Shown here: positions 29,734-38,889 of the stretch, piece after piece
Layout: each line of letters starts with the position of its first letter
Position numbering within the stretch: position 1 is the first letter of the stretch
Source: Streptomyces sp. GESEQ-35
GTDB lineage: Bacteria > Actinomycetota > Actinomycetes > Streptomycetales > Streptomycetaceae
Reading direction: 5' to 3'
Length of the DNA stretch: 64,000 nt
Assembly: GCF_017948485.1 (NCBI RefSeq)
Contig: NZ_JAFFSX010000006.1
Span: 310,001 to 374,000, forward strand
Position numbers and translations under genes: made by a program
The notes under the pieces: model-generated
What the model was told of the DNA's origin: nothing
Seen by the model: only the letters and a program-made list of their open reading frames with translations
Databases searched by the model: none

Positions 29734-30648
29734 TCAGCCTCGCGCCCGCTGAGTGACGGCAATGCAGACGAGCACCGCCGCGGCCGTGAGCGGGGCGGCC
29801 ACTGTCAGGTGCTCGCCCAGCAGCAGCACCGACCACACCAGTGTGAGCAGGGGCTGGGCCAACTGCAACTGGCTGGCCTTCGGGATGCCGATCGCCGCCA
29901 TGCCCCGGTACCAGACGACCAGGCCGAGAAACTGCGAGCCTGCGGCGACCCACAGCACTCCGGTCACGCTGTGCGCGGTCAACCGCACGGGCTCGTACGA
30001 CAGGGCGAGCGCGGCGGCCGGCACGGTGAACGGCAGACACAGCACCAGCGCCCAGCCGACGACCTGCCAGCCCGGCATGACCCGGGCCAGCCGGCCGCCC
30101 TCGGTGTAGCCGGCCGCGCACACCAGGAGCGCCCCGAAGAGATACAGATCGGCGGTGGTCAGCGCGCCGCCGCTCTGCTGCACGGTGAAGGCGACCACCG
30201 CGGCGGCGCCCGCGAGCGCGGCCACCCAGAAGGTGCGGGACGGGCGGGTGCCGATGCGGAGGGCGGAGCAGAGCGCGGTGGTCAGCGGGAGGAGGCCGAC
30301 CACGACGGCGGCATGCGCGGTGGTCGAGGTCCGCAGGGCGAGGGTCGTCAGCAGCGGGAAGCCGACCACGACTCCGAGGGCGACGACTGTCAGCCCAGGC
30401 CAGTGCGCTCTTCCGGGCAGCGGCACGCGCAGCGCGAGCAGACAGCCGCCGGCGAGCAGCGCCGCGAGCACGCTGCGCACGGCGACCAGGGCCCATGGCC
30501 CGAAGCCCTCCAGCCCCCATGCGGTCGCGGGGAAGGTGAGGGAGAAGGCGATGACCCCCAGGGCGGCCTGGGCAGTGCCGATCGCGGTACTGGGCCGACC
30601 GCTGACCGCTATCCCGGTCTGGGCGATAGCGCTACTCTGTGTTCTCAT
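29734..30648 (-). CDS. EamA-family (DMT) transporter
   Basis: A 304-residue membrane protein with about ten transmembrane helices in two EamA halves (AQAALGVIAFSLTFPATAWG; the second half ends VLLLGEHLTVAAPLTAAAVL). Such proteins export amino acids or metabolites. ATG 30648 overlaps the start of the divergent MocR gene (ATG 30647) by two base pairs. On this strand TACGCT (30659-30654), five bases upstream, fits a -10 box for a leaderless mRNA. The MocR protein is the obvious regulator. Confidence 0.87.
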   Translation of the reverse strand: MRTQSSAIAQTGIAVSGRPSTAIGTAQAALGVIAFSLTFPATAWGLEGFGPWALVAVRSVLAALLAGGCLLALRVPLPGRAHWPGLTVVALGVVVGFPLLTTLALRTSTTAHAAVVVGLLPLTTALCSALRIGTRPSRTFWVAALAGAAAVVAFTVQQSGGALTTADLYLFGALLVCAAGYTEGGRLARVMPGWQVVGWALVLCLPFTVPAAALALSYEPVRLTAHSVTGVLWVAAGSQFLGLVVWYRGMAAIGIPKASQLQLAQPLLTLVWSVLLLGEHLTVAAPLTAAAVLVCIAVTQRARG

Positions 30649-30659
30649 GCAAGAGCGTA
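30627..30659. promoter_or_regulatory. Back-to-back promoters with overlapping start codons (EamA / MocR)
   Basis: The MocR ATG (30647-30649) and the EamA ATG (30648-30646 on the minus strand) overlap by two bases. TACTCT (30633-30638) lies eight bases before the MocR ATG and TACGCT (minus strand, 30659-30654) five bases before the EamA ATG; both match TANNNT at leaderless spacing. A palindrome TAGCGCTA (30627-30634) overlaps the MocR -10 box and could be the operator. Each -10 box lies inside the other gene. Confidence 0.55.
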
Positions 30660-32089
30660 GCAGCGTCGGTGAACTGGTGAATCGTCTGCGGCGGGAAATC
30701 AACCGCTACTCACCAGGTGGAAAGCTCCCGTCGAGCCGGGCCCTCGTCGAGCAGTACCGGGTCAGCCCGGTGACCGTCTCCCGCGCCCTCGCGCAGCTCG
30801 CCGCCGAGGGACTGGTGGTGACCCGTCCCGGCGCCGGGGCCTTCCGTGCCCGGCCCCGTACGACGGCCGCGCCCGCCGGGGACACCTCCTGGCAGGAGGT
30901 CGCGCTCAGTGCGGACGGTGCCGCCGACGTCGTACCGCGCTCGGTGGACGCCTCCGGGGTCGTGGTCTCGCTCGCCGCTCCGCCGCCCGGAGTGATCGAG
31001 TTCAGTGGCGGCTATCTGCATCACTCGCTCCAGCCCGAGCGGGCGCTGGCCGCCGCACTGGCCCGTGCCGGACGCCGGCCCGGAGCGTGGGGGCGGCCGC
31101 CCTTGGACGGACTGCCGGAGCTGCGCGAGTGGTTCGCGCGGGAGATCGGCGGTGCCGTCACCGCCGCGGAGGTGTTGGTGGGCGCGGGCGGCCAGGCGGG
31201 ACTGACCACCGCGTTGCGCGCGCTCGCCCCGCCCGGCGCGCCGGTGCTGGTCGAATCGCCCACCTACCCGGGCATGCTGGCCATCGCCCGTGCGGCCGGA
31301 CTGCGCCCGGTGCCGGTGCCGGGCGACCCGGACGGCGTCCGTCCGGCCCTCCTCGCCGACGCGTTCCGGGCGACGGGTGCCCGGGTGTTCGTCTGCCAGC
31401 CGCTGTTCCAGAACCCGACCGGGGCGGTGCTCGCCGTGGACCGCCGCGCCGCTGTGCCGGCCATTGCGCGCGAGGCGGGCGCGTTCGTGATCGAGGACGA
31501 CTTCGTACGACGCCTGGCGCACGAGGACGCGGGACCGCTGCCGCGTCCGCTGGTCGCCGACGACCCCGACGGAGTCGTCATCCATGTCAGCTCGCTCACC
31601 AAGGCCACCTCGCCCAGCTTCCGGGTGAGCGCCCTTGCCGCGCGCGGACCGGCGCTGGAACGGCTGCGCGCCATCCAGATCGTCGACAGCTTCTTCGTGC
31701 CCCGGCCCCTCCAGGAGGCCGCGCTCGAACTCGCCGGCTCGCCCGCCTGGCCACGCCATCTGCGGTCGATCTCCACGGAGTTGAAGACCCGCCGCGACAC
31801 TATGACGGCCGCCCTGCGTCTCGACCTCCCCGCACTCGCTCTGCCGCACATTCCGTCCGGCGGCTACCACCTGTGGCTGCGCCTGCCCGACGGCACCGAC
31901 GAGGCACTCCTCACCGCGGCCGCCCTGCGCGCGGGCGTCGCGATCACCCCCGGCCGCCCCTACTTCAGCGCCGAACCCCCGGCCGCGCACGTGCGGCTGA
32001 GCTTCGCGGCCGTGGCGGGGTCGGGGGAGATCACCGAAGGGGTGCGGCGGCTGCGTACGGCCTTCGACGAGGTGTCCGGGCGAAAATGA
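30647..32089 (+). CDS. MocR-type (GntR plus aminotransferase domain) regulator
   Basis: A 480-residue PLP-dependent regulator: an N-terminal GntR winged helix (about 5-70, LPSSRALVEQYRVSPVTVSRAL) joined to a fold-type I aminotransferase domain with NPTGAVLAVDRR, the PLP Asp in VIEDDFVRR and Lys in SSLTKATSPSFRV. MocR proteins usually control a divergent gene in response to an amine or amino acid. The reading frame is open further upstream, but ATG 30647 starts the conserved GntR domain and has a -10 box at leaderless distance. Confidence 0.9.
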   Translation: MQERSSVGELVNRLRREINRYSPGGKLPSSRALVEQYRVSPVTVSRALAQLAAEGLVVTRPGAGAFRARPRTTAAPAGDTSWQEVALSADGAADVVPRSVDASGVVVSLAAPPPGVIEFSGGYLHHSLQPERALAAALARAGRRPGAWGRPPLDGLPELREWFAREIGGAVTAAEVLVGAGGQAGLTTALRALAPPGAPVLVESPTYPGMLAIARAAGLRPVPVPGDPDGVRPALLADAFRATGARVFVCQPLFQNPTGAVLAVDRRAAVPAIAREAGAFVIEDDFVRRLAHEDAGPLPRPLVADDPDGVVIHVSSLTKATSPSFRVSALAARGPALERLRAIQIVDSFFVPRPLQEAALELAGSPAWPRHLRSISTELKTRRDTMTAALRLDLPALALPHIPSGGYHLWLRLPDGTDEALLTAAALRAGVAITPGRPYFSAEPPAAHVRLSFAAVAGSGEITEGVRRLRTAFDEVSGRK

Positions 32090-32236
32090 CACGCGTCGGC
32101 GCTGCGGTGGGCGATACGGTCGCGGGCGTGGACGACGGGGACGGATGCTGCCGGTACGGGGCCGTCGTCTGGTGCCTCCCGGCGGGGGTGCGGGTTTGTG
32201 GGGGTGCGCGTTGCGCCTTTCGGTTTGTGGGGGGTC

Positions 32237-32346
32237 GGGGACGTGGTGGGGGTGTCCGTCCTCGGAACGGCGCGGAATCGGTCTCTTACCAACTCGCCCG
32301 TGTTGACGCGCCAACCGCTGCGGGCGGACACCCCCACCACGTCCCC
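32237..32346. repeat. 110-bp element with perfect 22-bp terminal inverted repeats
   Basis: Bases 32237-32258 (beginning GGGGACGTGGTGGGGGTGTC) are the exact reverse complement of 32325-32346, with a 66-bp spacer. This is in the 484-bp gene-free stretch 32090-32573. The shape is that of a small MITE or of a very long RNA hairpin. No target-site duplication is obvious at the flanks. Confidence 0.7.
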
Positions 32347-32398
32347 TTCTCGCCGCGGACGACTGCGGGTACGCGGTGGCCCGGCCTGCCGCCGCCCA

Positions 32399-32464
32399 GC
32401 TGCGGGCAGTCGTGCCGCTCCGTGTCGCCCGGCTGCGGGCAGTCGTGCCGCCTGGGGCGGCACG
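32399..32464. repeat. Tandem 20-bp repeat ending in a terminator-like hairpin
   Basis: GCTGCGGGCAGTCGTGCCGC occurs at 32399-32418 and 32432-32451 (33-bp period). The second copy runs into CGTGCCGCC-TGG-GGCGGCACG (32444-32464), a nine-pair hairpin. From memory, similar strings are common between Streptomyces genes. The hairpin may terminate transcripts from the MocR gene. Confidence 0.6.
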
Positions 32465-32573
32465 GGTGGGCGCAGGCGGCGACCCGTTAGCGCCGGGCTG
32501 CGCGAACCACGCCAGGGCCGCCCTGCTGGACGCCCACGATGTCACCATCGACTCGGTTTCGGGAGAACTCCAT

Positions 32574-33011
32574 ATGGCAGACGCACCGCCCTTCGCCGAG
32601 GGCTACGAGATTTCCATCGACCCCGGGCGAGTCGATGCCGAGCTCGTGCACCGCTGGCTGTCCGAAGACGCGTACTGGGCGCTCGGCCGTTCCCGGGAGA
32701 AGCAGGACCGGGCGATGGAGGGGTCGCTGAACTTCGGGGTGTACGAGGTGGTTTCGGGGGAGCAGGTGGCGTATGCCCGAGTCGTGACCGACCGGGCGAC
32801 CTTCGCCTGGCTGTGTGATGTGTACGTCGACCCGTCCGTGCGCGGCAAGGGCATCGGTACGGCACTCGTCGCGGCCGTGCGCGAGCGGCTACGGCCGTAC
32901 GGGCTGCGCCGCATCCTGCTGGCCACGCACGACGCGCACGGCGTCTACGCGCAGCTCGGCTTCGCGCCGCTCGAGAAGCCGGACCAGTGGATGGCGCTCG
33001 TTTTTGAGTGA
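32574..33011 (+). CDS. GNAT-family N-acetyltransferase
   Basis: A 145-residue GNAT with FAWLCDVYVDPSVRGKGIGTALVAAV, which holds the acetyl-CoA binding motif (R/Q-x-x-G-x-G/A), and the C-terminal AHGVYAQLGFAPLEKPDQWM. This sub-family has the N-terminal YEISIDPGRVDAELVHRWLSEDAYW. The substrate is unknown. ATG 32574 follows GGGAGAACTC. Frames running in from 32376 are low-complexity and were not included. Confidence 0.88.
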   Translation: MADAPPFAEGYEISIDPGRVDAELVHRWLSEDAYWALGRSREKQDRAMEGSLNFGVYEVVSGEQVAYARVVTDRATFAWLCDVYVDPSVRGKGIGTALVAAVRERLRPYGLRRILLATHDAHGVYAQLGFAPLEKPDQWMALVFE

Positions 33012-33115
33012 ATTACCCCATCGGTCCTGACCTCGACGTAAGTCTTCGCACACCCTGGGTAACTCCCAAGTAACGCCCCTTGACCTGCACACTTTCTTCG
33101 ATTCACGATCGCATC

Positions 33116-33709
33116 ATGCAACTTCGGGTCACGTTCGTCGCGGCCGCGCGCAGCTCCCCGCTGCTCGCGGAGCGCTTCGAGGACGACCGTCCGCTGGACC
33201 AGGCCGGCTGGGGCGAGGTGCAGCGTGCCGCCCAGGGGCTCATTCCGCTCGCGGCGGCCGAGCTGCGCTACTGCTCGCCGACGCCACGCAGCCGCGCCAC
33301 CGGTGACGCCCTCGGCTATGCACCGCTGGTGCAACTCGCCCTGCGCGACTGCGACATGGGCCGCTGGCGGGGGTTCACGCTGGGCGAGGCGATGGCCCGT
33401 GAGCCGGAGGCGGTGGACGCCTGGCTCGCCGACCCGCGCGGCACGCCGCACGGCGGTGAGTCGCTGCTTGACTTCATCACCCGGGTCGGCAACTGGCTGG
33501 ACACCCGGCCGGTCGGCGACGGGGGCCGGATCGTCGCCGTGGCGGAGCCTTCGGTGATCCGCGCCGCGCTGGTGTACGCACTGAAGGCGCCCCCGTCGAC
33601 GTACTGGAACATCGATGTCCGCCCGCTGTCCACGACCACCGTCACGGGCTGGTCGGGCCGTTGGAACCTGCGCTTCGAGGGGGCGTCGGCTCAGGCCACG
33701 CGCGCGTAG
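33116..33709 (+). CDS. Histidine-phosphatase-fold protein with degenerate active site
   Basis: A 197-residue protein that follows the phosphoglycerate-mutase/histidine phosphatase pattern: the start MQLRVTFVAAARSSPLLAERF occupies the place of the LVRHGxT motif, CSPTPRSRATGDALG the SSPLxRA motif, and IVAVAEPSVIRAALVYAL the VSHGGVIR motif. In both catalytic motifs the histidine is missing (RHG is AAR, SHG is AEP). It is therefore probably not a phosphatase but a binding or regulatory protein. It overlaps the convergent DUF6314 gene by 19 bp. Confidence 0.75.
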   Translation: MQLRVTFVAAARSSPLLAERFEDDRPLDQAGWGEVQRAAQGLIPLAAAELRYCSPTPRSRATGDALGYAPLVQLALRDCDMGRWRGFTLGEAMAREPEAVDAWLADPRGTPHGGESLLDFITRVGNWLDTRPVGDGGRIVAVAEPSVIRAALVYALKAPPSTYWNIDVRPLSTTTVTGWSGRWNLRFEGASAQATRA

Positions 33710-34134
33710 TCGGTCGTGAGGACCAGGTCCTTCGCCGGGCCGCCCACCCGCCACACCGTCCGCCAGTGGTCCGCGTCGGCGACGGTGAACTCGCCGCGGT
33801 AGAGGTCGGCCGAGCATGGGTGGGCGGTCGTGTGCCGTCCGGATGTCAGGTCGAGGTCGTGGAACGGACGTCCGTCCGCGAACCGTACGTCCGTCGTGCC
33901 GGGCTCGCGGGAGGGCAGGAACAGAAGGGTCCGTTCGGCGGGTCGGGGGACGCCCTGCCAGACGAACGTGCCGGACTCCCGGTGCAGCAGTCCGCCGTCG
34001 TCGAGCGGGCCGAACTCGGTGGTTCCGCGGAACTCTCCATGCTCTCTGTTTGCGAGATCCCGCACCGTCCGCTCGACCCGCCACTGTCCGGCCAGAAACG
34101 CCAGCACATCCGGCACTGGCCAGAACTCGCCCAT
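33691..34134 (-). CDS. DUF6314 family protein
   Basis: A 147-residue soluble protein with the pattern FWPVPDVLAFLAGQWRVERT and a lipocalin-like series of beta-strands, including REHGEFRGTTEFGPLDDGGL and RPFHDLDLTSGRHTTAHPCSADLYRG. This resembles the DUF6314 family from memory; function unknown. ATG 34134 has GAGGGGAAG upstream. It is divergent from the GH51 gene. Confidence 0.72.
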   Translation of the reverse strand: MGEFWPVPDVLAFLAGQWRVERTVRDLANREHGEFRGTTEFGPLDDGGLLHRESGTFVWQGVPRPAERTLLFLPSREPGTTDVRFADGRPFHDLDLTSGRHTTAHPCSADLYRGEFTVADADHWRTVWRVGGPAKDLVLTTDYARVA

Positions 34135-34206
34135 TCCGTACCGCTTCCCCTCACATCCGCTACTGCGCGACCCATTGACGCGCCTGTGCCCCCTCCCTAT
34201 CTTGCC

Positions 34207-34241
34207 GTTCGAAGTGCTGACCATAGTCCGATATTTCGAAC
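34207..34241. promoter_or_regulatory. Inverted TTCGAA repeat upstream of the GH51 gene
   Basis: GTTCGAA (34207-34213) and TTCGAAC (34235-34241) form an inverted repeat with a 21-base spacer. The right copy lies 21 bases before the arabinofuranosidase ATG (34263). This is a plausible operator for a sugar-responsive repressor; none is encoded next to it. Confidence 0.45.
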
Positions 34242-34262
34242 AGCTAGAGCCGCGGAGTATCC

Positions 34263-36743
34263 ATGTCACGCACCACCCGCTGGAGATACGGCTTCACCGC
34301 CACCGCCGCCTTTCTGATGGCGGCCGTCGCCCTGCCCGGCCCCGCGCACGCCGAGGATGTCACCGATTATGCGATCACCGTCGACCTGAGCGCCCAGGGC
34401 GCGAAGATCGACGACACGATGTACGGCGTCTTCTTCGAGGACATCAACCGGGCCGCCGACGGCGGGCTCTACGCCGAGCTCGTGCAGAACCGGTCCTTCG
34501 AGTACTCCACCGCCGACAACGGCTCGTACACGCCCCTCACCTCCTGGGCGGTCGCCGGTGCGGCCCAGGTCGTGAACGACGGTGGGCGCCTCAACGAGCG
34601 CAACCGCAACTACCTGTCGTTGGGCGCAGGTTCGGTCGTCACGAACGGCGGATACAACACCGGAATCCGCGTCGAGCAGGGTAAGAAGTACGACTTCTCC
34701 GTGTGGGCCCGCGCCGAGAGCGGCACCACGCTCGACGTCACCCTGAAGGACGCGCCGGGCGCGTTGGCGGCCACGCGGCAGGTCGCCGTCAAGGGCGGCT
34801 GGGCGAAGTACACGGTCACCTTCACCGCGACCCGCACCAGCAGCCGCGGCCGACTCACCGTCGACTCGTCGGGCGCCGCCGCGCTCGACGAGGTCTCGCT
34901 CTTCCCGCGCGACACCTACAAACACCAGCCGAACGGCCTGCGCAAGGACCTCGCCGAGAAAATCGCGGCCCTGCAGCCGGGCTTCGTCCGCTTTCCCGGC
35001 GGCTGTCTGGTCAACACCGGCTCCATGCAGGACTACAGCGAGGCCTCCGGTTGGCAGCGCAAGCGCTCGTATCAGTGGAAGGACACCGTCGGGCCGGTCG
35101 AGCGGCGGGCAACGAACGCCAACTTCTGGGGCTACAACCAGAGTTACGGACTCGGCTACTACGAATACTTCCGCTTCTCCGAGGACATCGGCGCGATGCC
35201 GCTGCCCGTCGTGCCGGCCCTCGTCACCGGCTGCGGCCAGAACCGGGCCACCGACGACGAGGCGCTGCTCCAGCGGCATATCCAGGACACCCTGGACCTC
35301 ATCGAGTTCGCCAACGGTCCCGTCACGAGTGAGTGGGGCAGGAAGCGCGCCGAGATGGGCCACCCCAAGCCCTTCCACCTCACGCATCTCGCGGTCGGCA
35401 ACGAGGAGAACCTGCCGAACGAGTTCTTCGCCCGCTTCCAGAAGTTCCGCGCCGCGATCGAGGCCGAGTACCCGGACATCACGGTCATCTCCAACTCCGG
35501 TCCGGACGACGCCGGCACGACCTTCGACACCGCCTGGAAGCTCAACCGCGAGGGCGACGTCGACATGGTCGACGAGCACTACTACAACAGCCCGCAGTGG
35601 TTCCTCCAGAACAACGACCGCTACGACAGCTATGACCGCGGCGGTCCCAAGGTCTTCCTCGGCGAGTACGCCTCTCAGGGCAACGCCTTCAAGAACGCCC
35701 TCTCCGAAGCCGCTTACATGACTGGGCTTGAGCGCAACGCCGACATCGTCAAGCTCGCCTCCTACGCCCCGCTGCTCGCCAACGAGGACTATGTGCAGTG
35801 GCGCCCGGACATGATCTGGTTCAACAACCACGCCTCCTGGAACTCGGCCAACTACGAGGTCCAGAAGCTGTTCATGACCAACGTCGGCGACCGTGTCGTC
35901 CCGTCCACCGCCACCGGCACCCCGAACGTCAGCGGCCCCATCACCGGCGCTGTCGGTCTGTCGACATGGGCGACCAGTGCGGCGTACGACGATGTGAAGG
36001 TGACGGCGGCGGACGGTTCGACGCTGCTCAGCGACGACTTCTCGGGTGACGCGTCGCAGTGGACGCCGGGCGGTACCGGCAGTTGGAGCATCCAGGACGG
36101 GCAGTACGTCCAGACGGACACCGCCGCCGAGAACACCCTGGTCACGGCGGGCGACCCCGCCTGGCAGGACTACGACCTGCATGTGAAGGCAACCAAGAAG
36201 TCAGGCAAGGAGGGCTTCCTCGTCGCCTTCGGCGTCAAGGACACCGGGAACTACTACTGGTGGAACCTGGGTGGCTGGAACAACACCCAGTCCGCCGTCG
36301 AGAAGGCTGTGGACGGCGGCAAGGGGACGCTGATGTCCAAGGCCGGGTCGGTCGAGACGGGCCGTGCCTACGACATCGACATCAAGGTGCGGGGCCGTCA
36401 GGTGACCCTCCTCCTCGACGGCCAGGAGTGGGGCAGCTTCACCGACGACAAGCCGGCCGAGCCGTTCCGCCAGGTCGTCACCAAGGACGCGAAGACCGGT
36501 GACCTGATCGTCAAGGTCGTCAACGCCCAGTCCACGGCGGCCCGGACGGCGATCGACCTGGGCAGCGCCGAGGTCGCCCCGAAGGCCCGGGTGACCACCC
36601 TGGCCGCCGAGCCGGAGGACATGAACACCGAGACGGACACGCCGGTCACACCGGTGACGTCGACCTTTGAGGGGGTCGCCGAGAAGTTCACGTACACCTT
36701 CCCGGCGAACTCGGTCACGTTCCTGAGGATCAGACAGAGGTGA
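34263..36743 (+). CDS. Secreted alpha-L-arabinofuranosidase, GH51
   Basis: An 826-residue exported enzyme: signal peptide (about 1-30, ending GPAHA), an N-terminal carbohydrate-binding-like segment, and the GH51 catalytic domain with MYGVFFEDINRAADGGLYAELVQN, the acid/base Glu in HLAVGNEEN and the nucleophile Glu in VFLGEYAS. A laminin-G/concanavalin-like insert (about residues 575-720, DDFSGDASQWTPGG onward) precedes the C-terminal beta-sandwich. It releases arabinose from arabinan or arabinoxylan outside the cell. It is a single gene with its own upstream TTCGAA dyad. Confidence 0.92.
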   Translation: MSRTTRWRYGFTATAAFLMAAVALPGPAHAEDVTDYAITVDLSAQGAKIDDTMYGVFFEDINRAADGGLYAELVQNRSFEYSTADNGSYTPLTSWAVAGAAQVVNDGGRLNERNRNYLSLGAGSVVTNGGYNTGIRVEQGKKYDFSVWARAESGTTLDVTLKDAPGALAATRQVAVKGGWAKYTVTFTATRTSSRGRLTVDSSGAAALDEVSLFPRDTYKHQPNGLRKDLAEKIAALQPGFVRFPGGCLVNTGSMQDYSEASGWQRKRSYQWKDTVGPVERRATNANFWGYNQSYGLGYYEYFRFSEDIGAMPLPVVPALVTGCGQNRATDDEALLQRHIQDTLDLIEFANGPVTSEWGRKRAEMGHPKPFHLTHLAVGNEENLPNEFFARFQKFRAAIEAEYPDITVISNSGPDDAGTTFDTAWKLNREGDVDMVDEHYYNSPQWFLQNNDRYDSYDRGGPKVFLGEYASQGNAFKNALSEAAYMTGLERNADIVKLASYAPLLANEDYVQWRPDMIWFNNHASWNSANYEVQKLFMTNVGDRVVPSTATGTPNVSGPITGAVGLSTWATSAAYDDVKVTAADGSTLLSDDFSGDASQWTPGGTGSWSIQDGQYVQTDTAAENTLVTAGDPAWQDYDLHVKATKKSGKEGFLVAFGVKDTGNYYWWNLGGWNNTQSAVEKAVDGGKGTLMSKAGSVETGRAYDIDIKVRGRQVTLLLDGQEWGSFTDDKPAEPFRQVVTKDAKTGDLIVKVVNAQSTAARTAIDLGSAEVAPKARVTTLAAEPEDMNTETDTPVTPVTSTFEGVAEKFTYTFPANSVTFLRIRQR

Positions 36744-36757
36744 CGTGACCGGGCGGC

Positions 36758-37999
<1,242 letters not shown>

Positions 38000-38024
38000 T
38001 CACCTCTCACGGTTTCTGTGATTG

Positions 38025-38060
38025 TTCTCCGTGAGGCACGCTAGGCATTCTCACGGAGAA
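38025..38060. promoter_or_regulatory. 11-bp inverted repeat between SufS-like and CGNR genes, candidate operator
   Basis: TTCTCCGTGAG (38025-38035) and CTCACGGAGAA (38050-38060) are perfect inverted copies with a 14-base spacer. A third half-site TCTCACGG lies at 38005-38012, next to the desulfurase ribosome binding site. The dyad sits in the 81-bp gap between two divergent starts, so one bound protein could control both genes. Confidence 0.65.
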
Positions 38061-38074
38061 TCGCAACCATTAGC

Positions 38075-38680
38075 ATGAGAGCTGTGGATCACGACGCCCC
38101 CGTCTACCTGCACCAGCTCCCGGTCCCCGGCGAGGAGCGCTATGCCTCGCTGGCCCTGGTCAACACACGCTTCACGCTCAGCCACGGTGACGTCGACCTG
38201 CTCGACGACACCGGGTCCGCGCACCTGTGGCTCGTACGCCATGAGCTGCTGCCGGACCGGGTGGCTCTGAGCGGCAGGCAGTTCGGCCGGCTCCTGGGGC
38301 TGCGGGAGGCGGTGCGGGCGCTCTTCGAGGCGTACGCCGGCCATGACCGGCCCGCCGCCGAGGACGTCGCCACGCTCAACTCCGCCCTCGCGGCGGCCCC
38401 GTCCACCCCCCGCCTGACCTGGACGTCCGACGGTCCGCACCGCGCCGACGAACCCGACGCCGGCAACCCGGCCGCCGCCGCGCTCTCCCTCCTCGCCGAG
38501 GACGCCACCGACCTGCTCACCGGCTCCGAGGCCGAGCAGCTGACGGAGTGCTCCGCGCAGGGCTGCGCCCGCTGGTTTCTGCGCTCGCACGGAGCCCGGC
38601 GCTGGTGCACGACGAAGTGCGGCAACCGGGTGCGGGCGGCGCGGGCGTATGCGGCGAAGCGGGGGAGGGCGCAGCCCTGA
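38075..38680 (+). CDS. CGNR zinc-finger regulator
   Basis: A 201-residue protein with an N-terminal ABATE-type domain and a C-terminal CGNR zinc finger (CSAQGCARWFLRSH, then RRWCTTKCGNRVRAARA) holding four cysteines. CGNR proteins are DNA-binding regulators, common in actinobacteria, often of unknown signal. The ATG at 38075 is 15 bases after the inverted repeat, and the divergent neighbour is a cysteine desulfurase, so sulfur or iron status may be the signal (inference). Confidence 0.85.
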   Translation: MRAVDHDAPVYLHQLPVPGEERYASLALVNTRFTLSHGDVDLLDDTGSAHLWLVRHELLPDRVALSGRQFGRLLGLREAVRALFEAYAGHDRPAAEDVATLNSALAAAPSTPRLTWTSDGPHRADEPDAGNPAAAALSLLAEDATDLLTGSEAEQLTECSAQGCARWFLRSHGARRWCTTKCGNRVRAARAYAAKRGRAQP

Positions 38681-38763
38681 GCGCTCCGCCGGCTGTGTCC
38701 ATATGCGGCTCCGCCGCGGGGCCGCGATGTGTCGTTGATCGTCTGCGGCGCCGTTGTGGCTGG

Positions 38764-38785
38764 TCGCGCAGTTCCCCGCGCCCCT
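38764..38785. repeat. Dispersed 22-bp repeat, copy 3
   Basis: Forward copy (GCAGTTCCCCGCGCCCC) 84 bases after the CGNR stop, running into the hairpin GCGCCCC-TTC-GGGGCGC (38778-38794). It may serve as the terminator in gap 38681-38889, where I see nothing else. Confidence 0.85.
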
Positions 38786-38889
38786 TCGGGGCGCTGTCCA
38801 GCCCAGTAGTTAACTCGCTTGCGTGCTCCTGATGTTGATGTCACGATCCTCCGCATGATGATGCGAAAGGCGGACCCCGAAGTCCTCCG

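Noticed and set aside
32090..32573. Coding frames through the repeat-rich gap
   Set aside because: They run through an inverted repeat and tandem repeats, give low-complexity Arg/Gly/Pro sequences on both strands, and have no domain or ribosome binding site.
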